From NCBI GenBank assembly GCA_002344525.1, contig DDTJ01000077.1, positions 1 to 64,000 on the forward strand: a stretch of 64,000 nt of DNA. The letters run 5' to 3'. The first letter of the stretch is position 1. The number at the start of each line of letters is the position of its first letter. Both the position numbers and the translations under genes were made by a program. The stretch is from Akkermansiaceae bacterium UBA2367 (GTDB lineage: Bacteria > Verrucomicrobiota > Verrucomicrobiia > Verrucomicrobiales > DEV007). The notes under the pieces were generated by a model, which made no database searches, was not told the origin of the DNA, and saw nothing but the letters and a program-made list of their open reading frames with translations. Shown here in pieces: positions 1 through 7,989 of the stretch.

Positions 1-212
1 GTAGGCGGGGGACGGATGGGACATGGAGGCTCGGTCGTAGCGTCAGTCGGCCCCATCTATGACCGTCGCAGCGAAGGCCCGCAAGGCAAAAAGCGTCCGC
101 CTCGGGTCCGGCGCGTGGCACGAGGCGGATGGGCGTCATGGGTCCGACTGGCCCGCCACGCGGAATCGCGCCTTTGCCCCCGGGGAGGCGGTGTGGGAAG
201 ATGGAGGCCGGA

Positions 213-3083
213 ATGACTCGCGGCTTCCAGTTCTTGACGGCTCTGGCCTTCCTCGGCGGCGCTCCCGCCGGGCTGTGCGCCGGATTCTCCTCGCCCGAGG
301 ACGGCCTCCGCTTTTTCGAGGAGAAAATCCGCCCCGTCCTCGCGGAGAAATGCTATTCCTGCCACAGCGCGGAGTCGGAGAAACTGAAAGGCTCCCTCCA
401 AGTCGACCACTTGGAGCACCTTCTCGCCGGAGGCGACACTGGTCCCACGCTCGTCGTCGGCCAGCCCGACGACAGCCTCCTCGTCGAGGCCATTGCCCAC
501 GGCAACCCCGACCTGCGCATGCCGCCGAAGGAGAAGCTCGCCGACGCCGTGGTCGAGGACTTCCGCCGATGGATCGCGGGGGGCGCCCCTTGGCCCGAGG
601 AACCCGTCCCGCGAGTCGGCGAAAAAGCCGTCGGCGAGACCTTCGACCTTGAAAAGCGCCGCACCGAGCACTGGTCCTGGCGTCCCGTGGCCAAGCCCGA
701 GCCGCCTACGGTGAAGGACGCCGCTTGGCCCCGCTCACCCGTCGACGCCTTCCTCCTCGCCCGGATCGAGGCCGCCGGGCTGCGTCCCGCCGAAGCCGCC
801 GACGACCGCACTTGGCTGCGGCGGGTTTATTTTGACCTCATCGGTCTGCCACCGACGCCGGAGGAGATCGCCGCCTTCCTGACAGACCCCTCAAAGGATC
901 GCCGCGAGAAAGTCGTCGACGCCCTTCTCGCCTCGCCGCATTTCGGGGAGAAATGGGCGCGTCACTGGATGGACCTCATGCGCTACGCCGAGACCCATGG
1001 ACACGAGTTCGACTACCCCATCGCCCACGCCTTCGAATACCGCGACTACCTCATCCGCGCCTTCAACGAGGACGTGCCCTTCGACCTCTTCGCGAAGGAG
1101 CACATCGCCGGCGACTTGCTGCGGACGCCGCGCCGCCACGCGAAGGAGGGCTTCAACGAATCCGTCCTCGGCACCGGTTTCTGGTATTTCAACGAGGCCA
1201 CCCACGCCCCCACCGACGTGCTCGCCGACGAGTCCGACCATCAGGCCACGCAGATCGATGTCTACGGCAAGGCCTTCCTCGGGCTGACCATCTCCTGCGC
1301 CCGCTGCCACGACCACAAGTTCGACGCCATCTCCACGGCGGATTACTACGCGCTGACCGCCTACCTCCGGAGCAGCGCCCGCACCGAGCGCTCCATGGAC
1401 CCCGGCGGCAAACGCGCCGCGACGGCGGCGGAGCAACGGGCGCTGCTCGCCCAGGCCGACGCCACCCTTCCACCCGCCGCATCGCCCGGAGCGGCAACCG
1501 CCAGCGGCCACGCGCTGGACGCCGATTTCGAATCCGACGCCCTCCCGGCGGGCTGGACCACGGTCGGCGAAGCCTTCGCGCCCACCGGGACCGCGCCGCG
1601 CCTCACTCTGGAGGAAGGCGTGGCGTTCACCACCCCCGGCACCGTCTCCAGCGTCCGGCTCGGCGAAGAACACAGCGGCGTGCTGCGCTCCCCAACCTTC
1701 GAGATTCCGGGTGACACGATCCACGTCCGCCTCCGCGCCAAGGGCGGGATGATGCGCGTGGTCATCGACCACTACCACATGGCCGTGCATAGCAACCTCC
1801 TCTTCAACGGCACCCACCGCAAGGATCTCGACACGAAGGGCGAGTTCGCCTGGGTGCGCTTCGACGGCGACCTGAAAAAATATCGAGGCCACCGCGCCTA
1901 CTTGGAGTTCGTCGATCCCGGCCCCGGCTTCCTCGAAATCGACGAAGTGCGTTTTTCCAAGGACCCTCCCGCCGATCCTCCGGCGAAACCCGCGCCCCCC
2001 GCTCCCGCCGACGAGCGGGCCACCGCGCTCCTCGTCGAGGGGCGACGCCTCGCCGACGCCCTCCCGCCTGAGCGCTTCGCCCTGACCATGGACGAGGGCG
2101 CGCCGGAGAAGGCCCGCGTCTACGTTCGCGGCAGCCATCGCAGCCTCGGCGAGGAGGTTCCTCCCCGTTTCCTCAGCGCCCTCGGCGGCCGCGAGGGCGA
2201 CCGCCTCGTCCTCGCCGAGGAGACCGTCTCGCCCGCGAATCCCCTCTTCGCCCGCGTCGCCGTGAACCGCGTCTGGCACCACCTCTTCGGACGCGGCCTC
2301 GTCGCCAGCGTGGACGATTTCGGCCCCATGGGGCAGGCTCCGTCCCATCCCGAACTGCTCGACTGGCTCGCCTCCGATTTCGTCGAAAAGGGCTGGTCGC
2401 TGAAGCGCACGATTCGCTCCCTCGTCCTGACCGAAGCCTACGCCCAAGCCTCCGTCCCGCATCCCGGCATCGCCCCGTCCCTCCTCGCTGCCGCCGACCC
2501 GACCAACTCGCTCCTCCACCGCATGCCCGTGCGCCGCCTCCCGGCCGAGGCCATCCGCGACCAACTTCTCGCCATCTCCGGCTCCCTCGACCGACGCCTC
2601 CATGGACCCTCCATCCCCACCCATCGCACCGACTTCATGACCGGGCGCGGCGCTCGCGAGAGCGGCCCTCTCGACGGGAACGGACGCCGCACGATCTACG
2701 GTGCCGTCTACCGCAATTTCCTCCCGCCTTTCCTCATGACCTTCGATACGCCCAATCCCTTCGGGCCGAAAGGCGCCCGCAGCGTCTCGAACGTCCCCGC
2801 CCAAGCCCTCGCCCTGATGAACGACCCCTTCGTCGTCGATCAGGCGAGGAAATGGGCCGACCGCCTCCTCGCCGGGACCACCTCCGACGACCGCGCCCGC
2901 ATCTCCCGCATGGTCGAGGCCGCCACCGGACGCCTCCCCGACGAGAGCGCCCTCGCCTCCCTCGCCGGATTCCTCGACGAACAATCCGCCCTCTACGGTG
3001 CGAGAGACGGGAAGGATGCGAGGGCGTGGGCCGATCTCGCCCATGCCCTGTTCAATCAGAAGGACTCCCTCTATCTCAGGTGA
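213..3083 (+). CDS. Secreted PSCyt1-DUF1549-DUF1553 haem protein
   Basis: This is a planctomycete-type multidomain protein (PSCyt1, PSCyt2/DUF1549, PSD1/DUF1553), exported and probably haem-binding; the family's biochemical role is not established. From ATG 213 it has 956 residues. Residues 1-23 form a signal peptide. PSCyt1 carries the c-type haem motif CYSCH (47-51). DUF1549 carries a second, CARCH (362-366). Residues about 430-590 look like an inserted beta-sandwich. DUF1553 fills about 670-930, with NRVWHHLFG near 685 and VPAQALALMNDPF near 862. I prefer ATG 213 to the in-frame ATGs at 129 and 201 because GGAGG lies five bases before it and the signal peptide begins there. The usual DUF1501 partner is not adjacent but lies about 9 kb away on the other strand (12185-13624). 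Nothing recognisable precedes it in bases 1-212. Confidence 0.9.
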   Translation: MTRGFQFLTALAFLGGAPAGLCAGFSSPEDGLRFFEEKIRPVLAEKCYSCHSAESEKLKGSLQVDHLEHLLAGGDTGPTLVVGQPDDSLLVEAIAHGNPDLRMPPKEKLADAVVEDFRRWIAGGAPWPEEPVPRVGEKAVGETFDLEKRRTEHWSWRPVAKPEPPTVKDAAWPRSPVDAFLLARIEAAGLRPAEAADDRTWLRRVYFDLIGLPPTPEEIAAFLTDPSKDRREKVVDALLASPHFGEKWARHWMDLMRYAETHGHEFDYPIAHAFEYRDYLIRAFNEDVPFDLFAKEHIAGDLLRTPRRHAKEGFNESVLGTGFWYFNEATHAPTDVLADESDHQATQIDVYGKAFLGLTISCARCHDHKFDAISTADYYALTAYLRSSARTERSMDPGGKRAATAAEQRALLAQADATLPPAASPGAATASGHALDADFESDALPAGWTTVGEAFAPTGTAPRLTLEEGVAFTTPGTVSSVRLGEEHSGVLRSPTFEIPGDTIHVRLRAKGGMMRVVIDHYHMAVHSNLLFNGTHRKDLDTKGEFAWVRFDGDLKKYRGHRAYLEFVDPGPGFLEIDEVRFSKDPPADPPAKPAPPAPADERATALLVEGRRLADALPPERFALTMDEGAPEKARVYVRGSHRSLGEEVPPRFLSALGGREGDRLVLAEETVSPANPLFARVAVNRVWHHLFGRGLVASVDDFGPMGQAPSHPELLDWLASDFVEKGWSLKRTIRSLVLTEAYAQASVPHPGIAPSLLAAADPTNSLLHRMPVRRLPAEAIRDQLLAISGSLDRRLHGPSIPTHRTDFMTGRGARESGPLDGNGRRTIYGAVYRNFLPPFLMTFDTPNPFGPKGARSVSNVPAQALALMNDPFVVDQARKWADRLLAGTTSDDRARISRMVEAATGRLPDESALASLAGFLDEQSALYGARDGKDARAWADLAHALFNQKDSLYLR

Positions 3084-3098
3084 TCCGGCGCGGCACCG

Positions 3099-4442
3099 TC
3101 ACTCCCCGGCGCGGCAGGGCACGAGGATCGCGTCCCTCATGCCGTGGAGGATTTTCTTGTCCGAAGGGCAGATCGTCGCGAGAACGCCGCCGAGGGAGAC
3201 CCGGTCGTCCGCGGCGGAGACGAAGTAGTAGGGGCAAAGGCGCACCCTGCCCTCCATGCGCTCGATCCGTCCCGTCTCCTCGTTCCACCAAGGATGGACA
3301 ACGATGCGCCCGGCGTGGAAGCGTTGCAGCACATAGGGAGAGCGCTCGAATCCGGCGAGGGCCTCGTCGACGGCTTCACCCCATTCGGCCTGGGACACGT
3401 CCTGCCCCACCGTGACGCTGCGGGCTCCCCAAGCGCGCTCGTCGAAGCCGCTCAGTTTCAGGACCAGCTCGCGCTCCTTCTGGGTGAAGCGCTTCAACTC
3501 GGCGAAACTCCCGATCTCCAGCCCGGGAATGACGGCGTGGTGCGGCACCTCGGCGGGATCGACGACCCAGCTTTGCGGGAAAAGGTCGCGGAGCCGTCTC
3601 CAGTTCGACTCGCGCAGCTCGCGACGCCACACCTCGCGGAGGGGATGCGACCAGAGCAGGGCGGACCAGAGCTTCTCCTCCAGCCAGGGCTTGAAGGGGG
3701 CTGTGACCTTCATCCGACCCTGTGCGGTCGCGGCCATCAACCCGGCGGCGGAGGGAAGGTTGGGCAGGTCGAACAGCTCGAAGAAGCGGTAGACCTCGCG
3801 ATCAGCCGGGGCGTAGGTCTCGGCCTCCGCGACGCGCCAGTCGCCGGGATTTCCGGGGAGTCGTACGGCGAGCCATTCCATCTCGGGTCGGTAGCCGGAA
3901 GCCTCGTGCGACACGAGGATGTCGGCCCCGCCCCCCGCGAAGATCGAGGCGAAGCCATCGACCATGCCGCGAACCCCGCCGACGATGCGGTGCGAGGGAT
4001 CGAGGGAGGCGTAGACCTCGCCGAGCCAGGCGGTGAGACCGATCCCGCCGGGTACGGAGTCCAGCTCGGTCGCGGAGAAGCCGTCTGGCGTGAGGATGAG
4101 ATCGGGCCGGATGACTCGCGGCGTCTCCCCGAGGGTGGCGTTGGCCAACCCGGTCTCAAGGAGCGGCCCTGGCTTTCCGCGGTCGAGGTAGTCCGCGATC
4201 CATCCGGGCAGGGAGCCGCCCCGGCTGCGGCGGTAGAGGAGGTCGCAGGCCCTCTGGAACCGCAGGAGGACGGGGCCGAGCGCCTCCAGTTGCCGCAGCT
4301 CGGCGGCGGAGAGGACGAAGGGCTCGGGGGAAAGACGCCACGCCTTCTCCGCGAAGAGCCCCCCTTGGGGCAGGGCGGCGCGGACGCGTTCGGCTTTGCG
4401 GTTCCAATCCGTCATCGAGGTTGGGGCGGGGGCGGAGGTCAT
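3099..4442 (-). CDS. Circularly permuted ATP-grasp-like protein
   Basis: A 447-residue protein that I read as a circularly permuted ATP-grasp enzyme. These enzymes form carbon-nitrogen bonds using ATP; the substrate here is unknown. The signs are an acidic Gly-rich loop ELDSVPGGIGL (126-136), which resembles the E-N-S-x-P-G-G segment of permuted ATP-grasps. A later stretch VLKLSGF, followed by a Gly-rich loop and YVLQRF, resembles the ATP-binding lysine and hinge. It has no signal peptide or membrane segment. The start codon overlaps the ruvA stop as ATGA, so the two are translationally coupled. An alternative start is the methionine of MTDWNRK at 4415. The family assignment is by motif only. 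Confidence 0.55.
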   Translation of the reverse strand: MTSAPAPTSMTDWNRKAERVRAALPQGGLFAEKAWRLSPEPFVLSAAELRQLEALGPVLLRFQRACDLLYRRSRGGSLPGWIADYLDRGKPGPLLETGLANATLGETPRVIRPDLILTPDGFSATELDSVPGGIGLTAWLGEVYASLDPSHRIVGGVRGMVDGFASIFAGGGADILVSHEASGYRPEMEWLAVRLPGNPGDWRVAEAETYAPADREVYRFFELFDLPNLPSAAGLMAATAQGRMKVTAPFKPWLEEKLWSALLWSHPLREVWRRELRESNWRRLRDLFPQSWVVDPAEVPHHAVIPGLEIGSFAELKRFTQKERELVLKLSGFDERAWGARSVTVGQDVSQAEWGEAVDEALAGFERSPYVLQRFHAGRIVVHPWWNEETGRIERMEGRVRLCPYYFVSAADDRVSLGGVLATICPSDKKILHGMRDAILVPCRAGE

Positions 4443-5038
4443 CCCTGCAATAGTCGCAGCGCCGCCCGCAACATTTCATCCGGTCTCGTCATATCGGCGG
4501 GCAGCTTCTCGATGGCCTTCTGCGCCTCGACCTGCTTGTAGCCGAGGGAGATCAGGGCGAGGAGGGCGTCGTTCTTCGCGACGGCCTCGGGCGCGAGGGC
4601 GGCCCGGTTCGACTGGGCCTTCCACGCGTCCTTGACCCCGACCTTGTCGGCGAGCTCCAGGACGATGCGCTCGGCCGTCTTCCGCCCGAGCCCGCGGATT
4701 TTCGAGATCGTCGCGATGTCGCCGCCCACCACCGCCTCTTTGAAATCGGAGGCCGCCATCCCGCTGAGGATGGACATGGCGACCTTCGGGCCGACCCCGG
4801 AGACGTGGTGGATGAGGAGGCGGAAGAGGTCGCGGGCGTCCTCGTCGGGAAAGCCGTAGAGGGTCTGCTCCTGCTCGCGGATGTGGTGGTGGGTCAGGAT
4901 GCGGACGCGCGCGCCGCCTTGGCCGAACTGCTCGTCGCCGAAGAGGGGCACGAGCACCTCGTAGCCGACGCCTCCCACATTGATGACGAGCCGGCCCGGC
5001 CAGCTCTCCTCAAGGGTTCCTTCTAGAAATGTGATCAT
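4439..5038 (-). CDS. ruvA: Holliday junction helicase subunit RuvA
   Basis: RuvA is the junction-binding subunit of the RuvAB branch-migration motor. The 199-residue length is typical. The N-terminal OB fold begins MITFLEGTLEE. The central helix-hairpin-helix motifs are clear (VSGVGPKVAMSIL and IRGLGRKTAERIV, about 77-130). The C-terminal RuvB-contacting domain ends with LISLGYKQVEAQKAI and is intact. ruvB and ruvC are not nearby. Downstream, the ATP-grasp gene overlaps by four bases. Upstream, a divergent exported-protein gene starts within about 45 bases, so the two promoters must share a very short region. Confidence 0.96.
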   Translation of the reverse strand: MITFLEGTLEESWPGRLVINVGGVGYEVLVPLFGDEQFGQGGARVRILTHHHIREQEQTLYGFPDEDARDLFRLLIHHVSGVGPKVAMSILSGMAASDFKEAVVGGDIATISKIRGLGRKTAERIVLELADKVGVKDAWKAQSNRAALAPEAVAKNDALLALISLGYKQVEAQKAIEKLPADMTRPDEMLRAALRLLQG

Positions 5039-5082
5039 CCGCGCTTAGTTTGCAGAGCGCATCGAACCCCCTCCCCCGCCGG

Positions 5083-5754
5083 ATGGCAACTGGATTTCAA
5101 ACAAGCTTTCTCCTCCTCGCCCTCGCGATGGTCGCCCCCCTCCCCGCGCAAGAGCCGCCGACGGAGGAGAAACCCGCCCGTCGCGCCGGGGTGATTTTCG
5201 GCGGGACCTTCGAAGGTTTCGAGGTTGTCGCCCCGCTCGCGGGGGCGCAGAAGACCCGGCTGGCCGCCCACTACGAATGGGACTTCGGGGTGCGGCCCTT
5301 CACCAAAAAGGTCTGGGAGGAGCGCGGCTTGGACTGGGACCGCTTCCTCCCCGCGGCCCGCGCCCTCGCCGACCGGATCGCCGAGAAAATCGAGCCGAAG
5401 CTCGTGCGCGACCATCGCGGCGTCGTGCTCTACGCCATCGTCGCGGATGAGGACCCCTTCCTCACTGGCGTGCTGCTCTCGCCGAAGCTGCGCGAGCGCT
5501 TCCGCGAGACTCTCGGCGACCGCATCCACGCAGTGCTGCTGGAGCGGAACCGCCTCTACCTCTTCCCCGCGACAGGAGGGACCCTCGCCGAGTTCGGCCC
5601 GGCCCTCGTCGAGGAATACCGCCGATCGAAATTTCCGGTGAGCTTGGAAATCTTCCTGCTCGACCACGAAGGGCCACGGGTCGTGGGAGAGATCGACCGG
5701 GACGGGGGAAGCGCCGGGGTGGAGGAGGCTCCTCGAAGCGACGCCGAGCCATGA
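5083..5754 (+). CDS. Exported protein of unknown function
   Basis: A predicted secreted protein of 223 residues that I do not recognise. Starting at ATG 5083, residues 1-21 form a signal peptide ending with a likely cleavage after PLPAQ. The mature part is soluble, with a Gly-rich start (GVIFGGTFEGFEV), a helical middle rich in Asp, Arg and Leu, and a C-terminal beta-alpha segment containing LEIFLLDHEGPRVVGEIDRD. The last 15 residues are acidic and look disordered. An ATG at 5050 is in frame but would put eleven extra charged residues ahead of the signal peptide, so I use 5083. It diverges from ruvA. No operon partner is evident. Confidence 0.65.
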   Translation: MATGFQTSFLLLALAMVAPLPAQEPPTEEKPARRAGVIFGGTFEGFEVVAPLAGAQKTRLAAHYEWDFGVRPFTKKVWEERGLDWDRFLPAARALADRIAEKIEPKLVRDHRGVVLYAIVADEDPFLTGVLLSPKLRERFRETLGDRIHAVLLERNRLYLFPATGGTLAEFGPALVEEYRRSKFPVSLEIFLLDHEGPRVVGEIDRDGGSAGVEEAPRSDAEP

Positions 5755-5827
5755 GCCCGCGAGCGCGGTGGTCGAACGGCAGATTGTCTGTGCCTGGGAA
5801 AATGCGGGATGTTCTCCAGGCCCTTCC

Positions 5828-6124
5828 CTATGGATGCGGCGTGATGGCGATGATCGTGATTTCTTTCTTGTCGGGGCCGTAGAACCAGAAAATCCGATAG
5901 GCTGCCGGGGTTCTGTTCTCCGCGTAGGCCTCGAAGATCTCCTCCCTGTTCGGCCCGGTCAGGGCGCTGTATTTGTGGGTGTTGAGGCCGGGATGGCGTG
6001 GATTGGCTTCGAGGTAGCCGAGCGCCTTGCGCACGGCCTTCCAGCGCTTGGACAGGCTCTTGCTCCCTTCGAGCGATCTCAGGTCCGATTCCGCCTGTTC
6101 CGTGAATAGGAGGACGAAGGGCAT
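5828..6124 (-). CDS. RelE/ParE-like toxin
   Basis: A 98-residue protein with the shape of a RelE/ParE-superfamily toxin. It begins with the beta strand and helix MPFVLLFTEQAESDLRSLEG. A helical hairpin follows, and then a basic beta-sheet core ending YRIFWFYGPDKKEITIIAITPHP, where RelE-fold toxins carry R-x-x-W/F strands. The likely activity is ribosome-dependent mRNA cleavage or gyrase inhibition; the sequence does not say which. It starts three bases after the stop of the antitoxin gene at 6128-6400, the usual antitoxin-first order. Length and basic charge fit the family. Confidence 0.75.
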   Translation of the reverse strand: MPFVLLFTEQAESDLRSLEGSKSLSKRWKAVRKALGYLEANPRHPGLNTHKYSALTGPNREEIFEAYAENRTPAAYRIFWFYGPDKKEITIIAITPHP

Positions 6125-6127
6125 GGG

Positions 6128-6400
6128 CTACTCGATATCCTCGTCGGCATATTGGGCGAAACTGCCCAAGGTGCGCGTCCTGCCCTCCGCCGCTTGGGCG
6201 AGTCCGGCCCTCACCGCACCCAAGGCGGAAGGGTTCTCGAACAGCCATTTCTCGCGGGCGGGGATTTCGGCGAAAGGCTCCAGAAGGATGTTGCCGTCCT
6301 CCGTGCGCCGCGCACGGAAGCTGCTGACGCCCTGCGCCAGCTTGCCGAGCGTGATCCGCCCTTTCGAGTCCGGCCTGAGCTGCTGAATCACCTCTTCCAT
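6128..6400 (-). CDS. Antitoxin partner of the RelE-like toxin
   Basis: A 90-residue protein encoded directly upstream of the RelE-like toxin. The N-terminal part MEEVIQQLRPDSKGRITLGK resembles a SpoVT/AbrB-type DNA-binding swapped hairpin, where 'DSKGRITLPK'-like strands are typical. The C-terminal half is acidic and helical (AREKWLFENPSALGAVRAGL and a final YADEDIE), as expected for a toxin-neutralising tail. I chose ATG 6400 because the AbrB-like strand begins there; the open frame continues to 6454 without family-like sequence. The pair would be autoregulated by the antitoxin, by analogy with other type II modules. Toxin and antitoxin are separated by three bases. Confidence 0.7.
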   Translation of the reverse strand: MEEVIQQLRPDSKGRITLGKLAQGVSSFRARRTEDGNILLEPFAEIPAREKWLFENPSALGAVRAGLAQAAEGRTRTLGSFAQYADEDIE

Positions 6401-6578
6401 GGCGTTTTCGTCCCTTGTCGCAGTCAGCATAGCAGGATGGTGGGAAATTGTCAATGTGGGAGAATCACCGTTTCCTACCTACACCATACCAATCCGAGAA
6501 GGAAGAGGATAGAAGGGATTGCCCGTATTGCGAAGAACCCGGATTTCGAGTTTGCACCTTGGTGCCGGGTTCGCTTAG

Positions 6579-6723
6579 GCTTGCGCTGCGGAGGCCGCCC
6601 GTTGCGACTTCCTCCTCACCGACCGACGACCGCCTTCTCCGCCGGGCCAAGCGTGCCGGACACGAACTGCAAGTGGTGGTCTTGAATCCTGCCGATTATC
6701 CACCATCTTGTCCTGTGCCATGA
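6579..6723 (+). pseudogene. C-terminal remnant of a PIN-domain toxin, frameshifted
   Basis: Decayed 3' end of a VapC-like PIN toxin gene. One frame reads ACAAEAARCDFLLTD from 6579. Near 6620 the frame changes and continues as TDDRLLRRAKRAGHELQVV and then LNPADY. Joined, they give the typical PIN C-terminus '..CDFLLTTDDRLLRRA..'. Upstream, a TAG at 6576 closes the first frame and I find no further PIN sequence back to the antitoxin start at 6400. The stop TGA (6721-6723) overlaps the ATG of the next small gene as ATGA, which suggests the two were once an operon. The match is by eye. Confidence 0.6.
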
Positions 6724-6968
6724 CGACGCTCCACGAGATCAACCAAAAAGCCCGCTCGGCGCTCGTCGAGGCGCTGGGTCCCGTGGACCACACACGCTAC
6801 CAGCAGCAGTTCAGCAGCGGTCGCGGCGACTACACTGCCGAGCGCCGGGAATCCGACACCGCCGCCATCATCCAGCGCGTCGCCGAAGCCAAGGCCGCTG
6901 GTCTGCTCCCAGCTCCGACCGGAGCGGAGGTGCGGGAGACGGGGGCGGAGGGTTTTGGGGACCGCTGA
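6720..6968 (+). CDS. Small conserved-looking protein after a PIN remnant
   Basis: An 82-residue soluble protein beginning MTTLHEINQKARSALVEALG. I recall similar small proteins with an MTTL-x-x-I-N-x-K-A-R start and a G-x-G-D/N-Y-T-x-E-R motif (here SGRGDYTAERRE, about residues 32-43) in other bacteria, often near toxin-antitoxin genes; I cannot name a function. Its start overlaps the stop of the decayed PIN toxin frame (ATGA), so it was probably the downstream member of that operon. The C-terminal third is low-complexity, rich in Ala, Gly and Glu. With its neighbour broken, it may be an orphan. Confidence 0.5.
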   Translation: MTTLHEINQKARSALVEALGPVDHTRYQQQFSSGRGDYTAERRESDTAAIIQRVAEAKAAGLLPAPTGAEVRETGAEGFGDR

Positions 6969-6991
6969 TTTTTGTTTGGGTTGGGGGGCCG

Positions 6992-7049
6992 TTGTAGAAC
7001 TCAACCGTTCCACTTGTAGTGAATTTAGCGTTTGTAGCGAATATTCGCT
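6992..7049 (+). promoter_or_regulatory. Repeated TTGTAG boxes and a 14-bp perfect palindrome
   Basis: Three copies of TTGTAG lie at 6992-6997, 7014-7019 and 7032-7037; the last two extend to TTGTAGyGAAT. The third runs into a perfect 14-bp palindrome AGCGAATATTCGCT (7036-7049). This AT-richer region precedes the helix-turn-helix antitoxin gene (7151) by about 100 bases, so it may hold that protein's operator. No clear -35/-10 pair is visible. Role is inferred from position. Confidence 0.4.
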
Positions 7050-7150
7050 TGAAAGGTCAATCTTCGGGAAGGAGGCTTGAGCCAGTCTCTCCCTGAAGGC
7101 GATCCTCCGTCCGTCTTGACCCAGGACGTAAAAAATCGCGGACCACTCCC

Positions 7151-7606
7151 ATGCTCACCACCCGAACCAACCGACTCGACCCTTCCCTGATCCCCGACGA
7201 GCAGCTTGCGGAACTGGCGAAGCTGTTTACCAAGCCGGACCATGTGGCCTTGATCGACGGGCAGGGCCACCGAACCCACATCCCCGAAGCCCTCTTTACC
7301 CATCTCGCCCGGATCGTCCGGCTGATGTCCGAGCGCAAGGCCATCGTGATGGTGCCCGAGGACGAGGCCTTCACCACGCAGGCGGCGGCGAACTACCTCG
7401 GGGTCTCGCGCCAGCACCTCGTCGATCTGCTCGAAGGAGGCGACATTCCCCACCACAAAGTCGGCACCCATCGCCGGGTGACCTTCGGGGACCTCCTCGC
7501 CTACGAAAAGCGCCGCGACTGGACCCGGCGCGAGGCCTTGGACCGCCTGTCCGACAAGGTCCTCGCCGCAGGGAAGTACGATTCCGATTACGTCGGCGAG
7601 GAATGA
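7151..7606 (+). CDS. Excisionase-type helix-turn-helix antitoxin
   Basis: A 151-residue DNA-binding protein. Residues about 76-122 form an excisionase/MerR-like winged helix-turn-helix (FTTQAAANYLGVSRQHLV, then IPHHKVGTHRRVTFGDLLAY). The N-terminal 70 residues are helical. Genes of this type commonly precede a PIN-domain toxin, and here the remnant of one begins at 7884, after a 268-base palindromic element. The protein is therefore probably the antitoxin and repressor of a module whose toxin has been destroyed. The last residues AGKYDSDYVGEE are acidic, as in many antitoxin tails. The start at 7151 has no strong ribosome-binding site. Confidence 0.75.
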   Translation: MLTTRTNRLDPSLIPDEQLAELAKLFTKPDHVALIDGQGHRTHIPEALFTHLARIVRLMSERKAIVMVPEDEAFTTQAAANYLGVSRQHLVDLLEGGDIPHHKVGTHRRVTFGDLLAYEKRRDWTRREALDRLSDKVLAAGKYDSDYVGEE

Positions 7607-7611
7607 TACCC

Positions 7612-7879
7612 AATCTAAAAAAGGTTTGGATGATTGGACCGTTTCCGGTCGGGAAATCCCATGCTGCCGATCCGAGAATCGGCGGTAGCCGGGTGGGGCG
7701 AACCGTCCCGGTGAGCCGCTGCGGAGTCACTGCGCGGTAGGCGAGAAGGGCGTTTCCCGACCGGAGACGGCTCGGCAGGGACGCCTCGCCCCACCTTCGT
7801 CGAATCTGCCGATGACCTTGGTAGGCGGTTCGGGACGATCCGGTGGCCGCTCCGCAATCGTCCAAATCTTTTCGGGATT
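7612..7879. repeat. Palindromic element between antitoxin and PIN remnant
   Basis: A noncoding 268-base block bounded by imperfect terminal inverted repeats. The left arm is 7612-7637 and the right arm 7854-7879; 20 of 26 positions match, including TTTGGA and GATTG. Internal arms include TTTCCGGTCGGGAAA (7642-7656) against TTTCCCGACCGGAGA (7753-7767), GGTGGGGCG (about 7692) against CGCCCCACC (7786-7794), and a short hairpin GCCGAT/ATCGGC (7666-7683). It has no open frame of note and no clear target duplication. It looks like a MITE- or REP-type mobile palindrome that split the antitoxin-toxin operon. Confidence 0.6.
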
Positions 7880-7883
7880 TCGT

Positions 7884-7970
7884 ATGAGGGCCGACTACAA
7901 AGTCGTCATCGACTCTTGCGTGCTCGCCAACTATGGCGTCTGCGATCTGCTTTTCATGCTCGCCGCCACG
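7884..7970 (+). pseudogene. N-terminal stub of a PIN-domain toxin
   Basis: From ATG 7884 the frame reads MRADYKVVIDSCVLANYGV and then CDLLFMLAAT. This matches the start of many PIN toxins, with the first catalytic Asp in the VVIDSCVLAN strand. Similarity ends near 7970, where the sequence runs into the 3' end of the ABC exporter gene on the other strand (stop at 7990). The remaining acidic residues and about 100 amino acids of the domain are missing, so no active nuclease can be made. It is the former partner of the helix-turn-helix antitoxin at 7151-7606. Confidence 0.65.
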
Positions 7971-7989
7971 GTCAAAGGCGGCTCCCCGA

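Noticed and set aside
1..212. Short open frame at 16-216 before the first gene
   Set aside because: It is Arg-rich, has no ribosome-binding site and overlaps the start of the haem protein gene.
891..3044. 717-codon open frame antisense to the DUF1549/1553 gene
   Set aside because: It is low-complexity (Gly, Ala, Glu, Val) and arises from GC-rich third positions of the real gene, which has clear haem motifs.
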